A stretch of DNA of 27,407 bases from JAHDNZ01 sp036721855 (GTDB lineage Bacteria; Bacillota; DTU065), in assembly GCA_036721855.1 (NCBI GenBank), contig DAIMKF010000025.1, positions 1-27,407 of the forward strand, written 5' to 3'. Each line of letters starts with the position of its first letter. The stretch's first letter is position 1. The notes below the pieces were generated by a model. That model searched no databases and was not told the origin of the DNA. It worked only from the letters and a program-made list of their open reading frames with translations. The translations under genes and the position numbers were made by a program. Below, piece after piece: positions 6,963-14,089 of the stretch.

Positions 6963-8465
6963 TTAGATGCAGCTAGATTTTAAAAGCGATTTTAACACCT
7001 CAATAACATCTTCTTTATTTCTTTTAATTCTGGGGATTTTATACCACAGAGACTCTAAATACTTATTTGCGGCATTTACAACGGTGGATTCGGTTGCTGA
7101 AAGAGCATACGGAAATTGAGCTAGTTCTGAATAGGCGATTACCAGTTGGTTGGGATAGACTGATAAATTAAGGGGTATTTTATCTGTACTAGTAGATAAT
7201 CCCAGCTCAATTGGTGGTGAGGTTTCTACTAGCTTCATTATCTCTTGAAGCTGTTTTAGCCGTTGTTCTTTGGTTAGATATACTGGCTTTTCTAGGAGGA
7301 AAGACAGTTCAAGAGAGAGAGATTCCTGGGAAATATATTGGTGTAGTGCTTCTTCATCAATCATGTAGCACATGGGAATAGATTTTTGGAGAGGATAGGC
7401 AAAATAAAAGTTGTTAAGTTCTTGCAAAAATGAGATAACTCCGCTTCGAGTCTCCAGTGGAAGATCTTGGTCAATAAGGATCTCCTGCAGCAGATCCGGT
7501 GAGTTTAAGGCTAGAGGCAAAGAAGAAAAAAGACAGTAAAAAGGTTCCTTAGAAGTAATGTTATCAGGGTAATTTCCCATTAGTTCTGGGAGCTTGGCGT
7601 AAGCTACAACATTAATAAAACGTTCATATTGTTTAACCATGGAATCAAAGACCGTTGTATATTGCTGCAAAGAGCCAGGGTCGGCGGCAAAGGTTGAAAA
7701 AATGTTCCTCGGTGTCAAGCTTGAACTTATTCCTGAAAGGACGAAATTGTTTTCGGCAATAAAAATTGTTTTCTGATAGGGAAGGTCTACATATAAAGGG
7801 GCATACCAGGATTGAATCTTGCCGGTAAGATGCAAAGGCAACCAATATTTAATGATTGAGTTAATAATATTGGCAGAACGATCTACCCAATGAACAATCC
7901 TAATTGTATGTCCTTTTTTTAATAAGGCCATCAGTTTAGCCTGCCACTTTTCCAAAAAGTCAAGATTTTCTGTCAACCAGGCGATATCTTCCTGACTAAC
8001 AAGCATAAGTTTTGTAGGATTTGGGAGAGAAAGGACTTGATCTAAAAAGAACAAGACTGCTTCTTGGCGTCCCGAAAGCCCATTCCATACACGGATGGTA
8101 GCTTCATAAGAATGGGTTTTATTGGCCAGTAAAGCCAAAACAGGAGGCTCCAAAGGACTCGAACTTGTAAGCCATCTTTCCAGGCAGTTTAATTTCTCCT
8201 CTGGATTTTCTAGATCTACCTCGCTATCGAAGGAACTCAAGATGGAATTTATGATATTTAATTGCCCTTTGGTATCAATTTCAAGTATGTAGTGGCTAAG
8301 AGGGGTTAGATAGGCGGAATTAGCAGATAATTTGCGTTTATTATTGCGCCATTTACTCACTAAGGATTGATCGACATGTAAAGTGGCAGCTAGTTCTTTG
8401 GTAGTAATATTCATAGAAGCCATTAAAAGACTTAAATGGCAATAGCCTTTACCTAAGCTTGGCAA
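6963..8465 (-). CDS. Large HTH transcriptional regulator of unknown class
   Basis: 500 residues from a TTG at 8465; GAGGTGA lies 5 nt upstream, a near-perfect ribosome site, which decides the start. Residues about 18-45 form a helix-turn-helix: TTKELAATLHVDQSLVSKWR followed by NNKRKL. The remaining 450 residues have no domain I recognise; the stretch around 180-300 (LMALLKKGHTIRIVHWVD, YAPLYVDLPYQKTIFIAENN) alternates helix and strand like a ligand-binding fold. No membrane segments. It is transcribed divergently from the large lipoprotein, 264 nt apart, so control of that gene or autoregulation is a reasonable guess. What it senses is unknown. Confidence 0.8.
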   Translation of the reverse strand: MPSLGKGYCHLSLLMASMNITTKELAATLHVDQSLVSKWRNNKRKLSANSAYLTPLSHYILEIDTKGQLNIINSILSSFDSEVDLENPEEKLNCLERWLTSSSPLEPPVLALLANKTHSYEATIRVWNGLSGRQEAVLFFLDQVLSLPNPTKLMLVSQEDIAWLTENLDFLEKWQAKLMALLKKGHTIRIVHWVDRSANIINSIIKYWLPLHLTGKIQSWYAPLYVDLPYQKTIFIAENNFVLSGISSSLTPRNIFSTFAADPGSLQQYTTVFDSMVKQYERFINVVAYAKLPELMGNYPDNITSKEPFYCLFSSLPLALNSPDLLQEILIDQDLPLETRSGVISFLQELNNFYFAYPLQKSIPMCYMIDEEALHQYISQESLSLELSFLLEKPVYLTKEQRLKQLQEIMKLVETSPPIELGLSTSTDKIPLNLSVYPNQLVIAYSELAQFPYALSATESTVVNAANKYLESLWYKIPRIKRNKEDVIEVLKSLLKSSCI

Positions 8466-8729
8466 AAAATCACCTCTTTATTCAGCTAAAACCAACTAGC
8501 TTATTATTTCTAAAATTCTCCTTTGAGATAACAAGTCCTTTAGATGGGATGTCAATTTATTGTCCATAAGAAAAATATGACAATTATGGTAAACCTTGGA
8601 TTTATGAAATTAATTAAAGTAAAATTAAGTTGCCAAGTTATGTTTTTTCTACTTACCCAGTTTATTTCTAGGAGACAATTACTCAATTTACTTTTAGTTG
8701 GGAAACCATTCTTTTACGGGGGTATGATA
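8466..8729. other. Divergent intergenic region between HTH regulator and lipoprotein
   Basis: 264 nt, AT-rich. The frame of the lipoprotein is open back to 8544, but that stretch lacks a ribosome site and encodes a non-export sequence, so I treat it as leader. CCATAA (8562-8567) and TTATGG form a spaced inverted repeat near 8560-8590, which may be regulatory. No clean promoter hexamers were found. Confidence 0.4.
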
Positions 8730-10865
8730 ATGAAAAGTAGGATTCCAATTATTATTTTAGCCTTGATGGTTATGTTAGTGTCTGCAGGATGTGTATTTAA
8801 CTTAGGCAAGTCATATGACCTAAAGGTAACGGTTACGAATGTGAATGATACTCCTATTGCTAATGCCACAGTTACTGTTAACGGTACTACTAAAAAAACT
8901 GCTCTAACAAACCAAAATGGTGTGGCTAGTTTTGCCAAAATTTCCGGACAAGTTACCGTTTCAGTAGTTGCTGAGGGATTTGAGGAAAAGTCACAGGCCT
9001 TAAAAGTCGATGCCAATAAAAATTTAACCATTAAACTGGCAGCCAAAGAGATTAAATATGACTTAAATGTTACGGTTTTAAAAGAAGCCGACAACACTCC
9101 CATTACCGGGGCAGTAGTTACGGCCAATTCAGCTAGTGCTACTACCAATCAAAATGGTGTGGTCATTTTAAACGTTCTGTCTGGTCAAGTCACTGTTTCG
9201 GTAGCAGCCGACGGTTTTGAAGAGCAATCGCAAACATTAACCTTAGACGCCAATAAAAATATTACATTTAAATTGGCTGCCCAAACAATTAGAACAGTAG
9301 GTTCACCTACCGAGTTAGATGCAGCTATAAGTGATCCGGCAGTTACATTGATTAAACTAAGTAATAACATCACTGCTTCCTGTACTATAAACAGGCTGGT
9401 TAATTTAGATTTAAATAGTTATACCTTAACAGGATCTCTTGCTTACAATGCAAATGATACCGGAAACTTAACTTTATCCGGCCAGGGATTATTAAAAGGA
9501 GATCTGACTGTTAACACACCCAATGCTACGGTGGTAAACAGAATTAAAGTTGAGGGTAAGGTCAATATTAATGCCGTGGCTTCAAATTCATGGTACGAAG
9601 AGGCCACAGAAAATACACTTGTTATCGCAGCAACAGGTATCAATATTTATATTAAAAGCGGTGCCAAGGAAGTTATCATTAATGCATCCGGCAACAATTT
9701 GCACCTTAGAGCTTCGGTTTTAAATCTGCAGGCCAATTTCGGTGTTTCGGTTTTGGGGGCTGATTTTATCGGCACAGCTCTAGTAAATGCCGATGGGGTT
9801 ATCTTTGATCTTCCGCCTCTAAGTATCGATGAAGAATCTACCGGATTTGCAACCATCAGAAGGCCATTTGAACCGGGCTCTGGCGGCAGTATAGCTCCCC
9901 ATACTTTTGATGAACCTTTGCCAAACACAATTCCCGGCTTTTACCTGCATCAAACCCATAGAGTCTCTGTTTGGAATATTATTCAAAACGAAGTGGCATT
10001 TGGTTTTTTCCCGCCTAATTATTATGATGCTACAAGTTTTACCCTCCAATATTCTAAGGATAGTGGTAGCAACTGGTCAAACTATCTAATTGAAGATACC
10101 TCATTACAAACTACCGATGACTGGCAAGAAAACTTTTATATCAATCCGGATGGATCATACCTTTACCGGCTAAAAGTTAACGGCGGACCATTTAATGGCT
10201 ATACTTCCAATGTTGTAGCTGGACCTTTAGCGACATTAAACTCGGCTTTTGACGGTTGGGGGATGGACGAATCATTTTGGATTTCCGAGGTTATAGCTCC
10301 CTTTGTGGGCCGAGGAATTGAAGTTGAGGCTAAAGCCATAAAATTAGATGAAAAGTTAATCGATATTTCCGATACCTTGTCTTACAGCTGGTGGCGTTTT
10401 GATCCCTACAGTTTTAAAATGACTGAAATCCAGGGACAAACATCCCGAAGATATATCACTACCGAAGCTGATGTAGGCTATTATATCGGTTGGCGCGCAA
10501 CCGGCGATGGAGTGAATTCAGGGGGAACTCTCCAAGTAATTTCCCGCTGTCCGACACTTATCCCCAACAAAGCATTTATCTCTGATGTAACCCCGACAGG
10601 ATTTAACTTAAATCTGCATAAAAGCGTTTCCGATCTGCCCCAAGATATGCTGGAGCTTTCCTGGTTGTCTGAGGAAGATGGCGATATGATTGAAGTAACA
10701 GGAGTTACCGATCTGGGTACAGGAGCTGTTTTCCATATCAGTGCTCAAATTCCGGCTGAAGCTGAAACTATATATTTAACGTTTTTTGAAGAAGTTGGTT
10801 TAAATTGGATTATGGTCTCCGAATCTTTTGGGCACATGTGCCCTATGTTATGGTATGACCTATAA
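8730..10865 (+). CDS. Surface lipoprotein with tandem Ig-like/PEGA-like repeats and beta-helix region
   Basis: Start ATG at 8730, with GGGGG seven nt upstream. This gives 711 residues beginning with a lipoprotein signal peptide and lipobox LVSAGC (Cys21), so it should be anchored to the outer face of the membrane. Two tandem repeats of about 80 residues follow (29-108 and 110-186), each starting YDL-V-V and containing NQNGV, SGQVTVSV, GFEE-SQ and DANKN; they resemble carboxypeptidase-regulatory or PEGA-type beta-sandwich modules. Residues about 187-380 are rich in N, T, V and L with short repeating strands (LTLSGQGLLKGDLTVNTPNA), suggesting a right-handed beta-helix. The C-terminal 300 residues look like further beta domains. 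No catalytic motif is evident. A role in surface binding or cell-wall structure is inference. Confidence 0.85.
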   Translation: MKSRIPIIILALMVMLVSAGCVFNLGKSYDLKVTVTNVNDTPIANATVTVNGTTKKTALTNQNGVASFAKISGQVTVSVVAEGFEEKSQALKVDANKNLTIKLAAKEIKYDLNVTVLKEADNTPITGAVVTANSASATTNQNGVVILNVLSGQVTVSVAADGFEEQSQTLTLDANKNITFKLAAQTIRTVGSPTELDAAISDPAVTLIKLSNNITASCTINRLVNLDLNSYTLTGSLAYNANDTGNLTLSGQGLLKGDLTVNTPNATVVNRIKVEGKVNINAVASNSWYEEATENTLVIAATGINIYIKSGAKEVIINASGNNLHLRASVLNLQANFGVSVLGADFIGTALVNADGVIFDLPPLSIDEESTGFATIRRPFEPGSGGSIAPHTFDEPLPNTIPGFYLHQTHRVSVWNIIQNEVAFGFFPPNYYDATSFTLQYSKDSGSNWSNYLIEDTSLQTTDDWQENFYINPDGSYLYRLKVNGGPFNGYTSNVVAGPLATLNSAFDGWGMDESFWISEVIAPFVGRGIEVEAKAIKLDEKLIDISDTLSYSWWRFDPYSFKMTEIQGQTSRRYITTEADVGYYIGWRATGDGVNSGGTLQVISRCPTLIPNKAFISDVTPTGFNLNLHKSVSDLPQDMLELSWLSEEDGDMIEVTGVTDLGTGAVFHISAQIPAEAETIYLTFFEEVGLNWIMVSESFGHMCPMLWYDL

Positions 10866-10900
10866 AAAAATTAAAATTAAAAAAGCAAGCGCTTATAACC

Positions 10901-10934
10901 AAAAAAACAGGCGAGTTAATTCGCCTGTTTTTTT
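10901..10934. terminator. Intrinsic terminator, bidirectional
   Basis: AAAAAAACAGGCGA pairs with TCGCCTGTTTTTTT around a 6-nt loop. It serves the large lipoprotein on the plus strand and, thanks to the A-run on the other side, the small lipoprotein on the minus strand. Confidence 0.9.
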
Positions 10935-10943
10935 ATGCCCTTT

Positions 10944-11222
10944 TTAATCCTCTTCTACGATAACAATAGCATTGTAGATAATCACTCTTTTGCCGTTAAC
11001 TTCAAACTTGACTTTGTTGCCGTATTCATTGGTCTCAACATCTATTTTACCTTGATAGGTTTTGATAATATCACCATTGTTATCGTAAACAGTGACTGTT
11101 CTATTAAGGCCGGCAATACTGGACTCCCAGTCTTTAACAGCTCTTTGCCATGACTTGCAGCCGGTTAGCAATACTGCCATTATTATAAAACTGCTAACTG
11201 CAATAAGCCACCCTTTTTTCAT
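10944..11222 (-). CDS. Small lipoprotein (DUF5052-like)
   Basis: 92 residues from ATG at 11222 with AAAGGAGGTC upstream. A lipoprotein signal peptide ends in LLTGC (Cys22), so the mature part of about 70 residues is anchored outside the membrane. It reads SWQRAVKDWESSIAGLNRTV, then VYDNNGDIIKTYQGKIDVE and NGKRVIIYNAIVIVEED: a compact beta fold. From memory this matches a family of small Firmicute lipoproteins annotated as DUF5052, but I cannot check it. Function unknown. It is divergent from the metallochaperone gene and shares a bidirectional terminator with the large lipoprotein. Confidence 0.8.
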   Translation of the reverse strand: MKKGWLIAVSSFIIMAVLLTGCKSWQRAVKDWESSIAGLNRTVTVYDNNGDIIKTYQGKIDVETNEYGNKVKFEVNGKRVIIYNAIVIVEED

Positions 11223-11419
11223 AGAAAAGACCTCCTTTAAATAGACTTTCTCTCAAGAATAATCCGAAATCCTTTCTTACCTACGCAAAAAAAGCAATAA
11301 AAGTTTCAACTGTAACTTAAACTTAAGGCGTCCTGTTAATCGCTAAGTCTGAGCTTAATATTTTAATGCTATTTTTGCTTATACTAAAGACAAATCTTAA
11401 TGTACGAGGGGTAATTTTT

Positions 11420-11638
11420 ATGACCACTGTGACTATACAACTTGAAACCCTTACCTGTCCAAGTTGTGCATCCAAGATAGAGACTGCAGTCAATAGAATT
11501 CCCGGTGTAGACAAAACTGAGATTCTCTTTACATTAAGCAGAGTCAAAATCAGCTACGATCAGGCTAAGGTTGAAGTTGAAGATCTAAAAAAAGCCATTG
11601 AAGCTCTAGGGTTTGATGTTTTGGCTGTAAAAGGCTAA
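11420..11638 (+). CDS. Heavy-metal-associated (HMA) domain protein, CopZ-like metallochaperone
   Basis: The frame is open from 11366, but ATG at 11420 has GAGGGGT with 7-nt spacing and starts exactly at the domain (72 residues). It is a single HMA fold: beta 1 VTIQLETLTCPSC with the CxxC metal site (TCPSCASKIE), helix 1 with VNRIPGV, strand with VKISYD, helix 2 VEDLKKAIEALGFDV. CopZ-type proteins carry Cu(I) to P-type ATPases in the cytosol; MxCxxC is usual for copper, here LTCPSC, so the metal could also be another soft ion. No ATPase or regulator partner is in the window, so it appears as an orphan. Confidence 0.88.
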   Translation: MTTVTIQLETLTCPSCASKIETAVNRIPGVDKTEILFTLSRVKISYDQAKVEVEDLKKAIEALGFDVLAVKG

Positions 11639-11792
11639 ATTAGTGTTGCAAAACCTGTTAGGCAAATTAGCTTTGGGCAAATTTTTGTTAGATATGCAGA
11701 GCGAATAGAATAAACTGAGTCATTATTTTGTATAGTTCTCTGCTTAGTTTACGGTTAACTTGGATTGATCGGGTAACAAGGTTATTAACAAG

Positions 11793-11823
11793 AAAGATCC
11801 CTGCCTAGTTGTCAGGGATCTTT
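11793..11823 (+). terminator. Intrinsic terminator-like hairpin
   Basis: AAAGATCCCTG (11793-11803) pairs perfectly with CAGGGATCTTT (11813-11823) around a 9-nt loop. Only three Ts end the stem, so it is moderately strong. It lies 155 nt after the metallochaperone gene. Confidence 0.65.
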
Positions 11824-11934
11824 AAGATCATAAATAGATTGATAGTGAATTTTAAAACATTTTTATTATCAAAAAGAACCGGCAAATAAGATATCAAATT
11901 AGTTAAAGCACTTTTCAATCCTGGGAACAGATAA

Positions 11935-12042
11935 CCTACTAGGATTTGGAAAGATTATGTCGAATTATTACCTGAGTGTTTTTCTAAAAACCAGTTAAAG
12001 CAGGTGCTTAAAGAAAAGATTGACAGACTAGGTTATAATTAA
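11935..12042 (+). pseudogene. Possible C-terminal remnant of a lost gene
   Basis: After an in-frame stop, 35 codons read PTRIWKDYVELLPECFSKNQ, then LKQVLKEKIDRLGYN and stop. The composition is that of a protein C-terminus (amphipathic helix), but there is no start codon or ribosome site. It may be a decayed gene end or chance. Family not recognised. Confidence 0.2.
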
Positions 12043-12150
12043 AGTAACTTTTTAGTAGGTTAATAAGAAGAGTATAAAAAGGTTGGCAGGGTATCAATAA
12101 AAGAAAAAGTACAGTAAAAGTTTTGAATATTCATTTAGAGGTGGGTAAAA

Positions 12151-13014
12151 ATGGCAAAAAGAGTACGGATTATAACCGATCTCGGTTGTGACTTACCTAA
12201 GGAAATAATTGCTGATAAAGGTATCGAGATGTTAGGCATGGGGGTGGAGATCGGGGGAGAGGTAAAAAACGGTTTAGAACTAGATTACCACGAATTTTAC
12301 CAGAAAATGCAAGCCGGGGAAATAGCCCGTACCAGCCAGGTTCTTTATAAAGATATGGTCGATATTTTTACAAAGGTAAAAAGTCAAGGTGAGATCCCCT
12401 ATTATATTGTCTTTTCCAGCCGTTTAAGCGGAACTTTTCAAACAGCTAACATCGTCAAAGATGATCTTAACGATCCGGAAATCTATATAATTGATAGTAA
12501 GGCGGCTAGTGTAGGTCAGGGTCTGATAGTATTAGAAGCAGCCGAGATGGCTGAAAAAGGAGCTACAGCCGAAGATATTACCGCCAGATTAAACTTTGTA
12601 ATTCCCCGTATGGAACACATCTTTGCTGTGGATGATCTGGTTTATTTAAAGCGTGGTGGTCGCATCAGTTCCATGAAAGCCTTAGTCGGTGGTATGCTTA
12701 AAATTAAGCCGATTTTGCATTTTGTAGATGGTGCTATTCACCAGTTTGATAAAGTGAGATCTAAAAAACAGGTTGTTATGCGCATGTTAGAAATAATGGC
12801 CGAACGTGGTGTAGATATAACCTCACAAAGAATAGGTATAAACCATGCGGATAACCTAGAATTAGCAGAGGAAATCAAAACAGAGATCGCCAATAAATAT
12901 GGCATAAAGAATTTTGTTTTAGCTGAGATTAGTCCTGTAATCGGGGCTCATACCGGTCCCGGAACAGTATCTGTTTTTTTCCTCTCCGAGCAACAAGGCG
13001 GAGAAAACGAGTAA
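12151..13014 (+). CDS. DegV family fatty-acid-binding protein
   Basis: 287 residues; ATG with GAGGTGGG upstream. Typical DegV fold features: VRIITDLGCDLP at the N-terminus (T/S-D-S/L), ARTSQVLYKDM (the TSQPS-like loop), FSSRLSGTFQTANI, IIDSKAASVGQGL, VDDLVYLKRGGRIS, then IGINHADN and GAHTGPGTVSVFF at the C-terminus. All segments are in family order and the length is normal. In Firmicutes DegV/FakB-type proteins hold a fatty acid in the cytosol; FakB members present it to the kinase FakA, but no FakA gene is here, so lipid binding is known family behaviour while the pathway is inferred. First gene of a three-gene operon, 18 nt before the coiled-coil gene. Confidence 0.92.
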   Translation: MAKRVRIITDLGCDLPKEIIADKGIEMLGMGVEIGGEVKNGLELDYHEFYQKMQAGEIARTSQVLYKDMVDIFTKVKSQGEIPYYIVFSSRLSGTFQTANIVKDDLNDPEIYIIDSKAASVGQGLIVLEAAEMAEKGATAEDITARLNFVIPRMEHIFAVDDLVYLKRGGRISSMKALVGGMLKIKPILHFVDGAIHQFDKVRSKKQVVMRMLEIMAERGVDITSQRIGINHADNLELAEEIKTEIANKYGIKNFVLAEISPVIGAHTGPGTVSVFFLSEQQGGENE

Positions 13015-13032
13015 AAGAAAGGAAAAGCCAAG

Positions 13033-13194
13033 ATGAATACTAGGCTTGAAAAAAAAAGATACAACCTAAAAATAAGAGAAGAAAAACTTAAAAAACTTAA
13101 CGAAGAAAATTACAGTTTAGAACTGGAAATCGAGCAATTAAAGCGGGAAATACAGATCTTGCAAAATAGGATCGATTATCTTGAGAATTCATAA
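13033..13194 (+). CDS. 53-residue coiled-coil protein
   Basis: An ATG-initiated 53-codon ORF 18 nt after the DegV gene, with AAAGGA about 10 nt upstream. It reads MNTRLEKKRYNLKIREEKLK followed by KLNEENYSLELEIEQLKREI and a tail ending DYLENS. Leucine/isoleucine residues recur at heptad spacing with charged flanks, so nearly the whole protein should be a single coiled-coil helix of leucine-zipper type. No membrane segment or catalytic motif. It ends 35 nt before the rhomboid start, which fits translational coupling in one operon. It may be a septum-type (DivIC/FtsL-like, but without a membrane helix), adaptor or regulatory protein; no homolog is recognised. Confidence 0.65.
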   Translation: MNTRLEKKRYNLKIREEKLKKLNEENYSLELEIEQLKREIQILQNRIDYLENS

Positions 13195-13228
13195 GCGAGG
13201 GTTTTTTGTCAAACAAGGGGTGATAGAA

Positions 13229-14089
13229 ATGGATTTTCTCGAGCAAAGGGGCCTACCCTTGACTGAAGAAAATTTAACAGCTTGGCAGGTGGATCTAAAA
13301 GCCCGAGAAGATTCTGCCCTGACCAAAAGACAAATTTTAAGACAAAAGAGAGCTGAAATTCTTAAAGAATATCTTAGCCTGAAAAATAAAGAAGAGCTGC
13401 TCTTTCGCAAAAGAGCAGCCAAAAGCTCTCAGGCTTGGGCCAGGCCGATTTGGAGCAGTAAAAACCTTTATGAAATTATTATTGTTATCAATGTCGTAAT
13501 GTTTTTACTAAGCAAAGTCTTTCCCAATATGACTTTTCATACGGCTTTGATTGGACAAAGAGTCTACTTATATAAAGAATACTATCGTTTCTTTACAACT
13601 ATGTTTATGCATGCTAGCCTCAGTCATATCTTTTTTAACATGTATGCTTTGTATGTATTAGGCAGCCAAGTAGAAAGTTTGCTGGGTAAAAAGGCCTTTG
13701 CATGGCTTTATTTAGGTTCGGGAATGCTAGGAGCAGCCTTTAGCTATTTAATTAACCCCAGTATTTTTTCGGTGGGAGCTTCAGGGGCTATTTTTGGCCT
13801 TTTGGGTTTTGTGCTTTATGCCCGGGTTTTTCGCTATGGCAGTGTAACACCCAACATCCAAGCTTCTCTTATGACTATTCTGGGAATAAACCTGTTAATT
13901 GCAATTCTTCCCGGATCAAATATTGATGTCTGGTCTCACGGAGGCGGACTTTTGGGCGGCTTTTTAATTGGCATGGTTATGGGCCCAGGAGCGGGCTATT
14001 TAAGAAGCGATCAAGAAAGACGCAATCAGATTATAATCGGAATCATAGGCATTCTTTTAATCCTGACCAGGGTACTTAGAATTATATAG
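13229..14089 (+). CDS. Rhomboid-family intramembrane serine protease
   Basis: The frame is open from TTG at 13181, but ATG at 13229 with AAGGGGTGA and 5-nt spacing is preferred (286 residues). Residues 1-75 are charged and cytosolic, with a basic stretch (KRQILRQKRAEILKEYLSLK). Then six or seven membrane helices follow: YEIIIVINVVMFLLS, the HASLSHIFFNMYALYVLGS segment (with the conserved HxxxN), LYLGSGMLGAAFSYL, the catalytic GASGAIFGLLGF (Ser), and a later helix with the catalytic His in SHGGGLLGGFLIG. All key residues are present, so it should be active in the plasma membrane. The extended cytosolic N-terminus resembles the GluP-type arrangement. Its last 8 nt overlap the end of the convergent 744-residue gene. 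Confidence 0.93.
   Translation: MDFLEQRGLPLTEENLTAWQVDLKAREDSALTKRQILRQKRAEILKEYLSLKNKEELLFRKRAAKSSQAWARPIWSSKNLYEIIIVINVVMFLLSKVFPNMTFHTALIGQRVYLYKEYYRFFTTMFMHASLSHIFFNMYALYVLGSQVESLLGKKAFAWLYLGSGMLGAAFSYLINPSIFSVGASGAIFGLLGFVLYARVFRYGSVTPNIQASLMTILGINLLIAILPGSNIDVWSHGGGLLGGFLIGMVMGPGAGYLRSDQERRNQIIIGIIGILLILTRVLRII

Larger units (their letters stand above)
11639..12150. other. 512-nt intergenic region with terminator and possible gene remnant
   Basis: Holds the terminator at 11793-11823 and a short open stretch at 11935-12042 that may be a gene remnant. The 100 nt before the DegV gene are purine-rich, with GAGGTGGG as its ribosome site. No RNA gene recognised. Confidence 0.5.

Noticed and set aside
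6426..10100. Several long antisense open frames within the ybaK-like and lipoprotein genes
   Set aside because: They lie wholly opposite well-supported genes, lack ribosome sites and have low-complexity composition, so they are shadows of the real frames.
12020..12039. TTGACA followed by TATAAT
   Set aside because: Perfect hexamers but only 8 nt apart, so they cannot form one promoter, and neither has a suitable partner at 16-18 nt.
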